A DNA stretch of 64,000 nt from Fremontodendron californicum (Eukaryota; Streptophyta; Magnoliopsida; Malvales; Malvaceae). The notes under the pieces were generated by a model. That model was given only the letters and a program-made list of their open reading frames with translations, did no database searches and was not told where the DNA came from. Of this stretch, positions 11,853 to 23,400 are shown piece by piece. Every line of letters starts with the position of its first letter. Positions within the stretch are counted from its first letter, which is position 1. The position numbers were made by a program, and so were the translations under genes. The stretch spans positions 28,960,123 through 29,024,122 of the forward strand of contig JAULJL010000003.1 of NCBI GenBank assembly GCA_030761205.1, given 5' to 3'.

Positions 11853-12606
11853 GAAGAATCTACAAGTATTTTAAGCAATGTCAAGCCATTCAAGTAGGGC
11901 TTCTTGAATGAGGAAGACCAAGAATTGGTCCATGTGATCCAAGCTTCACATGATGGGCCATAGAGGAATTCAAGGGGGCGGCAATATTAATGAATTAGTG
12001 GGCTTATTTTAGTGTCTTATAATTACTTAGGCTTATAATTACTTAGGCTTTTGGGCCTGATTTATGTATTATGTCCATTGGGCTTGTGGGGTCTATCTTC
12101 ATTAAACTAGGTGGACATCTTTTAATTTATTAGGATTGGGTTTGAGCTTGTTCAGCCCAAATTAAGTATTCTTTCTTATATTTTTAGGTCTAGCCGATTA
12201 TAGGGATTCCAAGGGAAGAGTTGTCTTGGCCGAATTCATCATGTAACTGGCAATTAGGGTTTGGTTAATATGGAGGCTATAAATTCATGTTCTAGCCGCC
12301 TATTCATTTTACAATTCTGAATTTAGTGAGTTTGAATTTATTTAAAAGTGAGTGTTTTACTCTTTTTAGCTCTTGATAGAACTAGCGAACTTATCAAACA
12401 ATTCCTATTTTTATGGCGTTCTTCCCATCAAACTTAGGTTCTAGAAATAAGTGTTATTGGGGTTTAGTTAGCTTAGCTAATCTAGGTCTTTTGATCCAAG
12501 ATTTCTATAGGTTTAAGTTCCATTGCCTGAATCTTCGCTTTCTTGGGGTTAGGGTATTTCAATTTGTTAGTGGGTTCAAAGGTTTTAACTCCTAAGGTTC
12601 ACAACA
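11853..12606 (+). mobile_element. Family D LTR, plus strand, with 25 bp of pre-LTR sequence
   Basis: Matches the plus LTR at 15,905-16,565 and the reverse ones elsewhere. It ends ggttcacaaca right before a primer site. The LTR itself probably starts at 11,879 (TGTCAAGCC). The short ORF near 12,413 is not a gene. Confidence 0.65.
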
Positions 12607-12608
12607 GT

Positions 12609-12621
12609 TGGTATCCAGAGC
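12609..12621 (+). other. Primer-binding site, initiator-Met type
   Basis: TGGTATCCAGAGC resembles TGGTATCAGAGC, the usual complement of the initiator tRNA-Met 3' end, with one extra C. It is 2 bp after the LTR end. Confidence 0.65.
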
Positions 12622-12826
12622 TTAGGTTCTAATTAGGCTTTTTGTTTGGATTGTCGCTGACAAGATTTTGGGGTTTCAAACAAACTTGTCTTGTGGTTAT
12701 GACTTTAGGCATTTTTGCTAGGGTTATAGTTTTTAGGCAGATTAGTTTTGAGGTTTCATTCTTGAAAAATTATTTTTCCAAGCAGGGTTTTTTCTTTGAA
12801 CAATCACCAATAAGGTTTTGGGGTTT
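12622..12826 (+). mobile_element. Family D leader, first part
   Basis: Plus-strand copy of the leader described at 2563-3438, interrupted by a solo LTR and resuming at 14,296. No gene. Confidence 0.65.
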
Positions 12827-14295
12827 TGATAAGCTCATAAAATATACATTTTATGCCTTTCTACCTTTAGTTTTTGTTATGTTTTCGATCTTTATCTTCT
12901 TTACTTATATTATGTTTTTGAATTTTAGGTACAATAAGGAGAATGAAGTCAAAAGTTTTCAATAATGACGGTAAAGAGCATACAAAATCATAATCACAAG
13001 ATGGAAGAAGACTTGGGAGTCAAAAATGTCAATTTCTGGTTGAAAAGCAATCAGGCAGATTTGACCTCCGGAGCTTGTTTCAAGGAAAACATGATGTTAG
13101 AATCTTTATTTGAAGAAACTTCCTTCTTCACTTTTGAAGCTAACTTGATTATCTTTCCAACGATATATTATGGGCCCAAATCGGATAATAAATGGTCATT
13201 CCAAATGGCACTAGAAGATCTCCCTAAAGAATCCTGCGGTCAGAAAAACCCTAACCGCAAATCTTAAAAAAAGGCAAAAACGTGATTTTTCTGCCTCCAG
13301 GCTTTCTTGTGCGGCAATGACTTATTCTAAGGGTTTTAAAGCTCTATAAATACCATCTTTTGAGCCACAAACTAGATATCTTTTGAGGAGACTCAAAGGA
13401 TCATTATTCTTCTTCTTCTTCTCCATTCTTTTATTTTTATTTTTCTTTTTAGTTTTATGTATATATTATCCATGCTTATGTTAGGCTAAACTTATTTGGT
13501 TAAGGGTGATTTCAAAGCCCTAGACATGTTATGTAATTAATTTTCATAATCTATCTATTATTGTTTTCTATCAAAGTTGCTTATGTTCTTCCATTAAAAT
13601 CGTTCATGATGATGTTTTGATTTGTTTAGGTGGCCAACTAGATAAATCTTGATAATTGTCTAATGCTAGTTTAGGAGTCTTGATCCGTGTAATTGTCTTG
13701 ATTTCCTATTCATAAGTGGCAATTTGTGATTAATGATTATGGTCAATTTTTCAATAATTGCAAAGTGGAACATAACCTAAGTTGAACAATCCGAGCTTAT
13801 GTGTTTGTTGCTTAGATCAACCTATCTTTCTCATCATAAAGCTGCCATTAAATTGAATTTAGAGAGCTTATTCTAGGTTGTTTGATGGTTAGAGATTAAA
13901 TAGAGAGCTTGTTCTATTTAACGACAAACTAAGGAAAGATTGGGATAACAGAGCTTGTTGTTATCTACGGTTGTTAACTTTGATAGTTGGTTGATATTGA
14001 TAGATTTGAAATTGATTCTTAATGATGCCTAGTGGTGGAGAATGAAACCTTAACCAAATTTCTCTCATATTTGATTTCTTATTTCTTACTTGCATCTTAC
14101 TTTTATTGTTAACTTTAGTTTAAATCTGATTTCAAAATCCCCTTTACTTTTGTTTACTTGTTTTTAAGTTTTAAACTATTAACTTATAAACTAAAACTCA
14201 ATCCTTGAGGACTCGACCCTTGCTAATCACTATACTTTACAATTGATTCTTTTTAAGTGCAATGTTAAATAAGATACACTCTTTTGGGTGCATCA
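12827..14295 (+). mobile_element. Solo LTR, Athila-like, U3 type 2, TSD GGTTT
   Basis: TGATAAGCTC start and GGGTGCATCA end, flanked by GGTTT at 12,822-12,826 and 14,296-14,300. Removing it rejoins the family D leader cleanly (gttttggggttt / caaacaaa). Closely related to the solo LTR at 1095-2557. Confidence 0.93.
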
Positions 14296-14531
14296 GGTTT
14301 CAAACAAATTTGTCTTGGGGTTATAGATTTTAGGCAGTCTAAGTTTGGGTTTTCAATCTTGAAAAGTGGTTTAGATCAAGATTTCATTTCTTGAATTCCT
14401 GATCTATTAAAATTTCTTCTTATCGATTCTTGATCTGAATCTTGAAAAAAAATTCAAGAATTCAGAGGGGCATTCGAACAGTCCCAAGAAAAAAAAAAGT
14501 TCATCCGAGATTTCAAGAAAATCAAGAAGTA
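14296..14531 (+). mobile_element. Family D leader, second part
   Basis: Continues the leader after the solo LTR; matches the reverse of about 31,700-31,960. No supported coding frame. Confidence 0.6.
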
Positions 14532-15627
14532 TTGTTGCTAAGAAAATATGATGTTAGATTCTTTATTCGAGGCAAATTCCTATTGACTTTTGAAGATCAC
14601 TTGATTACCTTTCCAACGATTGGTCATGGGCCTAAATCGGATAAGAAATGGTCATCCAAATCGGCATTGGAATATCTCTCTAAACAACCCTAGTGGCAGA
14701 AAAAACCCTAACAGCAAATCACATTTTTTTTCTTAATACCCTAGCTAACATTTATGTTTATACTTGTAAAAGAAGGATTAGTGGCTGTCAACTTGATTTA
14801 ATTGCATTAATTGCAAGAATCTTTCCTTATAACTAATCCTAGTTCCTTACACTTACTTTGGCAGCAAGTTTGTAATCTCAACTCATTAAAGAGTGCTTTA
14901 ACTAATACTTTCCTACTTTATTCAAACTTGGCTGCCAAGGCTTATATCTTTCCTTCAAACACAAAAGTCAATCACTTTTCCTTAACTTTAGCCATAAGTG
15001 AGCATTTATTGAAGGGAGAGAGCTGAAATTCACTTGTTTGATGCCCTAGCTATTGCCCATAAATAGAGATCAAGGGGGCAAACGAAATTTACAATTCTCC
15101 AAGCATCAAGTTTGTTGCTTAGATCCGAGCTTATGTGTTTGTTGCTTAGATTAACTTATCTTTCTCAACATAAAGCTGCTATTAAATTGAACTTAGAGAG
15201 CTTATTCCAGGTTGTTTAATAGTTAGAGATTAAATAGAGAGCTTGTTTTATTTAACGACAAACTAAGGAACGATTGGGGTAACAAAGCTTGTTGTTATCT
15301 ACGGTTGTTAACTTTGATAGCTAATTAATGTTGATAGATAAGAAATTGATTCTTAATGATGTCTAGTGGTGGAGAATGAAGCTTTAGCCATATTTCTCAT
15401 ATTTGATTCTTCTTAATTACTTATTTTCTCATTCTTATTGTTAGCCTTATTTTAAATCTGATCTCAAAATCCACTTTACTTTTATTTACTTGTTTTTAAG
15501 TGATAAACTATTAACTTATAAATTAAAACCCAATCCCTGAGGACTCGACTCTTGCTAATCACTATACTCTATAATTTATTCTTTTTATGTGCAAGGTTAA
15601 ATAAGATACACTACTTTGGGTGCATCA
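14532..15627 (+). mobile_element. 5'-truncated Athila-like LTR, U3 type 3, internally rearranged
   Basis: Begins inside U3 (compare the reverse of 36,870) and ends TTGGGTGCATCA. A deletion near 15,105-15,125 skips from the U3/R border into the middle of the shared 3' half. The outer 5' end is lost, so no target duplication can be checked. Confidence 0.7.
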
Positions 15628-15904
15628 AGAATTAAGAAAGGGGAGTTCTTGAAGAGTTCTACTAGTTCCTAAAGAACCTGAAAGAGGAAATAGAATGGTA
15701 AAAGGCAAGAGTAAGTAAGATTATTAAAGAAAAAGCCTAAAATAGTGCAAACAAGAGTTGGAGTGAACCTAGCTGATATTGGATTTCAAGATCCATTGCA
15801 TGTTCCAATTGGGCCTATTACAAGGTCAAGATCCAAGAAGCTCAAGGAAGCTATGCAAGGATTGGTGCAAGGACTTGGGAAGAATCTACAAGTCTTTTAA
15901 GAAA
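15628..15904 (+). pseudogene. Family D leader remnant joined to pol C-terminus
   Basis: The first 140 bp are leader sequence (reverse match near 31,360-31,500). From about 15,768 the frame encodes DIGFQDPLHVPIGPITRSRS and KLKEAMQGLVQ, the polyprotein tail. The jump from leader to tail means that gag and nearly all of pol are deleted, leaving a non-coding derivative with both LTRs (11,879 and 15,905). Confidence 0.65.
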
Positions 15905-16565
15905 TGTCAAGCCATTCAAGTTGGGCTGCTTGAATGAGGAAGACCAAGAATTGGTCCATGTGATCCAAGCTTCACATGATGGGCCATAGAGGAATTCAAC
16001 GGAGCGGCAATGTTAATGAATTAGTAGGCCTATTTTTAGTTCATTGTTTAATATGAAGTGGGGACCAATTCATTAATGATGTGGCACCTAAATTAGAAGC
16101 TTTACTTTGGTCTTATAATTACTTAGAGGCTTTTGGGCCAGATTGATGTATTATGTCCATTAGGCTTGTGGGGTCTATCTTCATTAAACTAGGTGGACAT
16201 CTTTTAATTTATTAGGATTGGGTTTGAGCTTGTTCAGCCCAAATTAAGTATTCATTCTTATTGTTTTAGGTCTGGCCGATTATAGGGGTTCCGAGGGAAG
16301 AGTTGTCTTGGCCAAATTCATCATGTAACTAGCAATTAGGGTAAGGTTAATAGGGAGCTATAAATCATGTTCTAGCCACCTATTCATTTTACAATTCTAA
16401 ATTTAGCGAGTTTGAATTTATTCAAAAGTGAGTGTTTCACTCTTTTTAGCTCTTGATAGAACTAGCGAACTTATCAAAAAATACCTTTCTTTGTGGCGTT
16501 CTTCCTATCAAACTTAGGTTCTAGAAACAAGTGTTCTTGTGGTTTAGTTAGCTTAGTTAATCTAG
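15905..16565 (+). mobile_element. Family D 3' LTR, cut at its 3' part
   Basis: Plus-strand LTR matching 11,879-12,500. It stops at tctag (16,561-16,565), where a minus-strand family D LTR begins. The last ~115 bp of the LTR are not found next to it. Confidence 0.65.
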
Positions 16566-17341
16566 TGATGCGAACCCTAGGGGTTAAACCCTTTGAACCC
16601 ACTAACAAATTGAAATACCCTAATCCCAAGAAAGCCAAGATTCAGGCAAATAAAACTTAAACCCTTAGAAAGCCTGTTTCAAAGAACCTAGATTAAGCAT
16701 GTAAGCTAGGCCCTAAGAACTCTCGTTCCAAGAACCTAAGTTTGATAGGTTGAACGCCACAAAGAAAGAATTCTTTGATAAGTTCCTAAGTTCTGTTAAG
16801 AACTAAAAAGAGTGAAACACTCACTTTGAATAAATCCAAACTCAAAAGATTAATAACTGTTGCTGAAGTAGATGGCTAAACAAAGTTATTTATAGCCTTC
16901 CTACTAAAACTAATTCAACTAGCCTAAGAACTCCTAGTACAAATGAAACTCCTTGGCAGCCAAGGCTTACTACTTATATAATTAAACGAAAGCTTAACTA
17001 TGAGCTGAACAAGCTCAAGCCCAATCCTAATTAAATTAAAAGATGTCCAATAGTTTAATGAAGGTAGTCCCCACAAGCTTATTGGACATGTTACACAAGT
17101 CATGCCCAAAAGCCTAAACTAAATAAAAACTTAACACAAGCCCAAATACTCATTTGATAGGCACCACATAGTTTAATGAATTGGTCCCCACCCTTGCCAT
17201 GTCATTTAATGAATAGGTGCACTTCATTAAGCCTGATGCCGCCACTATGCATTCTTCTAAGGTCCATCTTGTGAAGCTTGGATAACATGGACCAAGTCTT
17301 GTTCTTCCTCATTCAAGTAGCCCGACTTAAATGCCTTGACA
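16566..17341 (-). mobile_element. Family D LTR (3' LTR of a minus-strand copy)
   Basis: Starts TGATGCGAACCC, the reverse of the LTR end. Together with the LTR at 32,175-32,899 it brackets a deleted family D copy into which Element 1 inserted. The right end is approximate. Confidence 0.65.
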
Positions 17342-18008
17342 TTGCTTAAAAGACTTGTAGTTTTTGCCCAAGTCCTTTGCTTGCTTATCTTCATGGATTC
17401 TTCTAAGGCCCACTTCATTGCTTAAAAGACCTCACTCTCTTTTGCATAGAAACTCTTTTTTGTTTTTTCTTTTCTCTCTTGTGGCATCAGTCTCTTTTTT
17501 TCAGCCACTTCTCTGTTTTTTTTGTACTTTCTTTTTCCTCCCCTTTTTCGGCTCTCTCTCATTTTTCCGTGCTCTCCATTTTTCCTCATGTGTTTCGGCC
17601 ACACTCTCATTTTTCTTTTCTCTCATGTTTCTTTCTTGTGTTTCAGCCTCACTCTTTCTTTTTTGCTCACTCTTATTTTTCAACTTCAATTTCAATTGGT
17701 CCTCATAGACCTGTTTTGGAGTTAAAGGAACAAGCTTGATTGTTTTTCCATCTTTTACAAAGCTATACCTATTCCTAAACTTATCATGAAATACCCTCCT
17801 ATTATACTGCCATGGCCTCCCCAACAAAATATGGCTAGTATGCATAGGTACTACATCACAAAATACCTCATCACTATACCTCCCAATGGTAAAAGCTACC
17901 AAAATCTGCTTATTAACCTCTATACCTCCCCACATTCATTCAACCATTACAACTTCTAAGGTTTGGGATGTTCTAGTAAAGGTAAGCTCAACTTCTCAAC
18001 TAGGATGG
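17342..18008 (-). pseudogene. Family D pol: retropepsin C-terminal half and charged linker
   Basis: The minus-strand frame from 17,935 to 17,501 has VNKQILVAFTIGRYSDEVFC, DVVPMHTSHILLGRPWQYNR and LVPLTPKQVYEDQLKLK. These are typical of the end of the aspartic protease and the linker before RT in chromovirus-type pol. A Lys/Arg/Glu-rich low-complexity tail follows and then the frame stops; RT and integrase are deleted. Element 1 inserted at 18,008/18,009, splitting the protease; the other half resumes at 30,976. Uninterrupted copy: 40,642-41,282. Confidence 0.75.
18004..18008. repeat. Left target-site duplication of Element 1 (GATGG)
   Basis: Matches 30,971-30,975 exactly. A related copy without the insertion carries a single GATGG at 41,115-41,119. 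Confidence 0.95.
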
Positions 18009-19861
18009 TGATAACTCGTATAATTATATAGTTTTTAGTTATGTTTTATTATTGTTTTGTGTGAAATACGAGTTATTATTGTTTAGTCTAATTGTGTTTA
18101 TGATCTTTTATATTTTTATGTAATTTGGTGTTTTTCACAAGTTTCTTTGAGTGATTTCAGATTACTAGAATTAAGGGCAAATCCATTTCAGTTCCAGTTC
18201 CGACACCTTTTTCCATATCAGCTATATCTGAAGTTTCACTGAACCAATAAGGCTGAAATTTTAACCGTGCAAAGTTAAGAGGCATATCTATCTTTTTCAT
18301 GTTTTACACTTCTTGAAACGGAGTCGTTTTTCCTAGCAAAATCGACCATCAAGTTGGCTGATGTGCAATGACGTCTGTGCTGACCTGTTTTCGTATTTTG
18401 CCCATATCTTCTTATCCACATCAGCAAATGAGCTGATTCCAACGGCTATGGATCAGTAACTGATAGGGGAACATTTTTCTAGAAGACCATGTGATCAGAT
18501 CAGGCCTCCAATATTGACAAAATCGACCATCAAGTTGGCTGATCAAAATTGTCATACAATATGACGAAAATTGTTAGAAAAATGCACCCACCTATTATAC
18601 CTACCTTTGAAATTTGTAAAGCTTGTCTCTTGTCATTTAGCCCTCCAAAATGTGTATAAATAGAGGGCCTTGGATGATTGTAGGGGATCATATTGTACAT
18701 TGGTAGGATATTAGCCATTGTAATAAAATTCTCTAAGTTTTCTTCTTCTTTATTTTCTCTAGTTTTCTTTTTCTTTATTTTCTTCTTCTTCTTTCTTTCT
18801 TTTATTTCCTTCTTAGATTCTCTTTAATTTTATGTTTATGTTTACAATGCCTATGCTAGGCTAAACTTCTATTTGGTTAAGGGTGATTTCAAAGCCCTAG
18901 ACATGTTTTGTGATTGATTTTCAGATTCTATCTATCATTAATTTTCTATCAAAGTTGCTTATGTTCTTCTACAAGAATTGTTCATGATGTTGTCTTGATT
19001 TATTTAGGTGTACAACTAGATAGATCTTGATAATTATCTATTGCTAGTCTAGGAGTCTTGATCCGTGTAATTGTCTTGATTTCCTATTCATAAGTGGCAA
19101 TTTGTGATTAATGATTATGGTCAAGTTTTCAATAATTGCAAAGTGGAACATAACCTAAGTTGAACAATCCGAGCTTATGTGTTTGTTGCTTAGATCAACC
19201 TATCTTTCTCATCATAAAGCTGCCATTAAATTGAATTTAGAGAGCTTATTCTAGGTTGTTTAATGGTTAGAGATTAAATAGAGAGCTTGTTCTATTTAAC
19301 GACAAACTAAGGAAAGATTGGGATAACAGAGCTTGTTGTTATCTACGGTTGTTAACTTTGATAGTTGGTTGATATTGATAGATCTGAAATTGATTCTTAA
19401 TGATGTCTAGTGGTGGAGAATGAAACCTTAACCATATTTTTCATATTTGATTCTTCTTACTTACTTGTTTTCTTACTTTTCTAGTTTGCTTATTTTTAAA
19501 AGTATATTTATTTTTATTGGCTGGTTATACCGCCTAATTTGTATATTAACTTTGTTTTATTTTTATTGGCTGGTTATACCGCCTAATTTAGTATATATAT
19601 TGGCTGGTTATACCGCCTAATTTAGTATATATATTTTTATTGGCTGGTTATACCGCCTTGCATCTTATTCTTATTATTTACTTTAGTTTAAATCTGGCTT
19701 CAAAAACCCCTTTTTTTTTATTGTTCTTGAATTTAAGTTTTAAACTATTAACATATAAACTAAAACCCAATCCCTGAGGACTCGACCCTTGCTAACTACT
19801 ATACTTACAATTTATCTTTTTAGTGCAAGGTTAAATAAGATACACTCTTTTGGGTGCATCA
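18009..19861 (+). mobile_element. 5' LTR of Element 1 (U3 type 1)
   Basis: U3 contains a direct repeat, aatcgaccatcaagttggct, at about 18,340 and 18,522. The 3' part carries four tandem copies of a ~40-bp unit with ggctggttataccgcc (19,518-19,665). It ends at CATCA, 6 bp before the primer site. Confidence 0.95.
18655..18663 (+). promoter_or_regulatory. LTR TATA box
   Basis: TATAAATAG, conserved at the same place in every type 1 LTR of the window (29,768; 45,186; 52,223; 60,032). Transcription would be expected to start some 30 bp downstream, near the R boundary. Confidence 0.7.
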
Positions 19862-19867
19862 AATTTT

Positions 19868-19885
19868 TGGCGCCGTTGCCGGGGA
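19868..19885 (+). other. Primer-binding site, tRNA-Asp
   Basis: TGGCGCCGTTGCCGGGGA, a full 18-bp complement of the tRNA-Asp 3' end, 6 bp after the LTR. Primes minus-strand DNA synthesis. Confidence 0.92.
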
Positions 19886-19969
19886 TTGCTTTCTTTAGTT
19901 TATTAGTTTATTGGTTTATTCTTATTTTCTGTTCTAATTATTTACTTTCTTATTTTTTTTTATTAGTGA

Positions 19970-20365
19970 ATGTTCCAAGCTCCCGAAGAAGACTTACGAC
20001 TTAGGAAAATTCGGGAATTTATAACTTCTCACCAACAACCAATCGAGGAGTTGATCCAAAACATCCAAGAGAAGCAAGGAGAGATGGCAGCAGCTGACAA
20101 CCGAACTCTCAAGGAGCTAGCCGCTCCGGACTTGGGTCAACAACCATTATGCATTGAATATGCTAATCTTGAGGTAGCTTTTGAATTAAAATCTGGTTTG
20201 ATTCATCTTCTCCCAACTTTTCATGGTTTTGCAGGAGAGGATCCAAATAAGCACCTCAAGGAATTCCATGTAGTTTGCTCAAGCATGAGACCAACAGGGG
20301 TCACGGAAGAGCAAGTTAAGTTGAGAGCCTTCCCATTCTCTCTAGCTGATTCAGCAAAGGAATGA
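19970..20365 (+). pseudogene. gag: Element 1 gag, N-terminal part ending at an in-frame TGA
   Basis: 131 codons from MFQAPEEDLRLRKIREF, the first ATG after the primer site and the start used by the related copy at 9939 (minus). It contains LKELAAPDLGQQP, HLLPTFHGFAGEDPNKHLKE and the start of the capsid domain, all characteristic of Athila gag. The frame ends at TGA (20,363-20,365), where copies at about 5343 and 9550 (minus) have TGG for Trp. The same frame continues downstream as the long gag-pol ORF, so this is one gene broken by a G-to-A change, compatible with deamination of a methylated C on the other strand. Programmed readthrough is possible but unsupported. Confidence 0.85.
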
Positions 20366-20407
20366 CTCTACTATCTACCATCCGGGACCATCACTACATG
20401 GAATGAT

Positions 20408-23400
20408 TTGAAGAAAGCATTCTTGGAAAGGTATTTCCCAGCATCTAAGGCTGCCAACATTAGGAAAGAGATATGTGGGATTTGGCAATACAACGGAGAG
20501 TCCTTATATGAATATTGGGAGAGGTTCAAGAAACTTTGTGCATCATGTCCACACCATCAAATAAGTGAACAACTTCTCATCCAATACTTCTATGAAGGTC
20601 TCATGCCCATGGAGAGAAGTATGATAGATGCCGCTAGTGGGGGAGCTCTAGTTGATAAGACTCCCAGGGCTGCTAGAACATTAATCTCCAACATGGCAGC
20701 CAATTCTCAACAGTTCTCAATGAGACAAGATCCACCACCACAACCCAAGAGAGTTAATGAGGTAAGTATATCATCCCTTGAACAAAAATTTGATAAACTG
20801 ACTTCTCTTGTTCAACAATTGGCTGTAGGTAAAATACAACAAATAAAGGCTTGTGGCATATGTTCAAACATAGGGCACCAAACTGATATGTGTCCAACAC
20901 TTCAAGAGGATACCAATGAACATGTGAATGCCATGGGTGGATTTCAGAACCAATCAAGGAAATATGATCCCTACTCAAACACTTACAATCCAGGATGGAG
21001 GGATCATCCAAACTTCAATTATGGAGGGAACCAATCACAAACTATTCCTCCACCATTTGACCACAGGCCACCGGGTTTTCAGCAAAGAGTGCAACAACCA
21101 TACCAAACCCGACAACAACTACCACCCACCCAAAATTCAGGTACTTCTCTTGAAGATCTTGTTAAAGCTCTTTCTACTAATACAATTCAATTTCAACAGG
21201 AAACAAAGACAAGTATTCGAAATTTGGAGACTCAAATAGGGCAATTGGCAACAACCATGAGTCAAATACAAGCAAGGGATTCTGGGAAATTACCTTCCCA
21301 AACCATAGTGAATCCAAGAGAGAATGCCAATGCTATAACTTTAAGAAGTGGGAAACAGCTAGAGACACCACAAAATGATAGTGCTCAAGGGGAGAACAAT
21401 ACCATGGCATCCTCTTCACATCCCAACGAGCCACTAAAAAAGGTAATTCCTAAACCATCCTTTCCTTCTTATATAACTCCTCCACCTTTTCCTGGCAGGT
21501 TAGCAAAGTCCAAGAAGGAGGAGCAAGAGAAGGAAATTTTGGAAACTTTCCGGAAAGTAGAGGTGAACATTCCTTTACTAGATGCTATCAAGCATGTGCC
21601 AAGATATGCCAAGTTCCTAAAAGAGTTGTGCACATCTAAACGGAAGTTGAAATGGAATGAAAAGGTAAGTGTGGGGGAGAATGTGTCAGCTGTTCTTCAA
21701 AAGAAACTCCCACCTAAATGCAAGGATCCAGGTATGTTTACCATTCCTTGTAAGATAGGCAACACCAGGTTTGAGCGTGCTATGCTAGATCTAGGGGCAT
21801 CTATTAATGTCATGCCATATTCAATTTATGCTTCATTGAATCTAGGACTATTAGAGGAAACCGGTGTTATAATACAACTTGCTGACCGTTCTAACACTTA
21901 TCCAAGAGGAGTTGTAGCAGACGTTCTTGTACAGGTTAATGAATTGGTTTTTCCCGCTGACTTTTATGTTATTGAGATGGAAGATGAGATGTCTTCTAAT
22001 CCCACACCTATTCTATTAGGGAGACCATTCTTGAAAACAGCAAGAACTAAAATAGATGTACATGATGGCACTTTAACTATGGAATTTGATGGTGAAATAA
22101 TTCGCTTTAACATTTTTGAGGCCATGAGATATCCTAGTGATGTGCATTCTGTTTTTAATATTGATATAATTGACTCACTAGTGCAGCAAGCTTATGAGCT
22201 AGATGGTGAAGATAGTGTGGAAATAGTCCTTAGCAACCATCTCAGAATGGGGAATGCTAAACTAGCCTTGAGTGACCAGGTGGAAGGGGCACTAGAATCT
22301 TTACACTCGCTGCCACCTAAAGATGCAAGGTTTGATGTTTCATTTATTGATTTGCCTTTATCTAATGAGAAACTTCTACCTTCCATTTTGCAGGCACCAA
22401 CTTTAGAGTTGAAACCACTACCGAACCACTTGAAATATGTGTTCTTAGGTAAAAAGGACACACTACCGATCATCATTGCCAAAGAGCTCACACCTTTGCA
22501 AGAAGAGCGACTTATCCGGGTGCTTAGAGAGCATAAAACAGCAATTGGTTGGACAATTGCCGATATCAAGGGAATAAGCCCATCCATGTGCATGCACCGA
22601 ATTTTGTTAGAGGAAGGGTCCAAACCAACAAGAGAAGCACAAAGAAGATTGAACCCTCCTATGATGGAGGTTGTGAAAAAGGAGATACTGAAGCTCCTAG
22701 ATGTTGGAGTGATCTATCCTATCTCGGATAGCAAATGGGTGAGCCCGGTCCAAGTGGTTCCAAAGAAATCAGGTGTAACGGTGGTAACAAATAATGAGAA
22801 TGAACTTGTTCCTACTAGGATTCAAACAGGATGGCGAGTTTGTATTGATTATCGTAAACTTAATTCCACAACTCGCAAAGACCACTTTCCTTTACCTTTT
22901 ATTGATCAAATGCTTGAAAGGTTAGCTGGCCATTCTCATTATTGTTTTCTTGATGGTTTTTCAGGTTATAATCAGATAGCCATTGCTCCGGAGGACCAAG
23001 AGAAAACAACATTCACATGTCCATTTGGTACTTTTGCATACCGGCGTATGCCATTTGGTCTTTGTAATGCACCAGCTACATTCCAAAGGTGTATGGTTAG
23101 CATATTTTCAGATTATGTAGAGAACATCATAGAAGTGTTTATGGATGATTTTAGTGTCTATGGTGATTCTTTTGATAGATGTCTAGAGAACCTTACACTT
23201 GTACTTGAAAGATGCATGGAAACTAACCTTGTTTTGAATTGGGAAAAATGTCACTTTATGGTAGAACAAGGAATAGTTTTGGGCCATGTTATTTCTTCTA
23301 GAGGGATAAAGGTTGATAAGTCTAAAATAGATATTATGCATTCTTTACCACCTCCCACAAATGTGAGAGAGGTTCGTTCTTTTCTTGGACATGCAGGTTT

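Noticed and set aside
17364..17708. Phe/Ser-rich hydrophobic plus-strand ORFs
   Set aside because: Reverse reading of the Lys/Glu/Arg-rich linker of family D pol, giving false membrane-like segments.
18530..18718. 62-codon antisense ORF (MANILPMYN...) repeated in every type 1 LTR
   Set aside because: Its conservation follows from the LTR copies being young. It overlaps the TATA box region, has no recognisable domain, and codon-level conservation cannot be shown.
22192..22623. Minus-strand ORF inside gag-pol
   Set aside because: Shadow of the pol frame.
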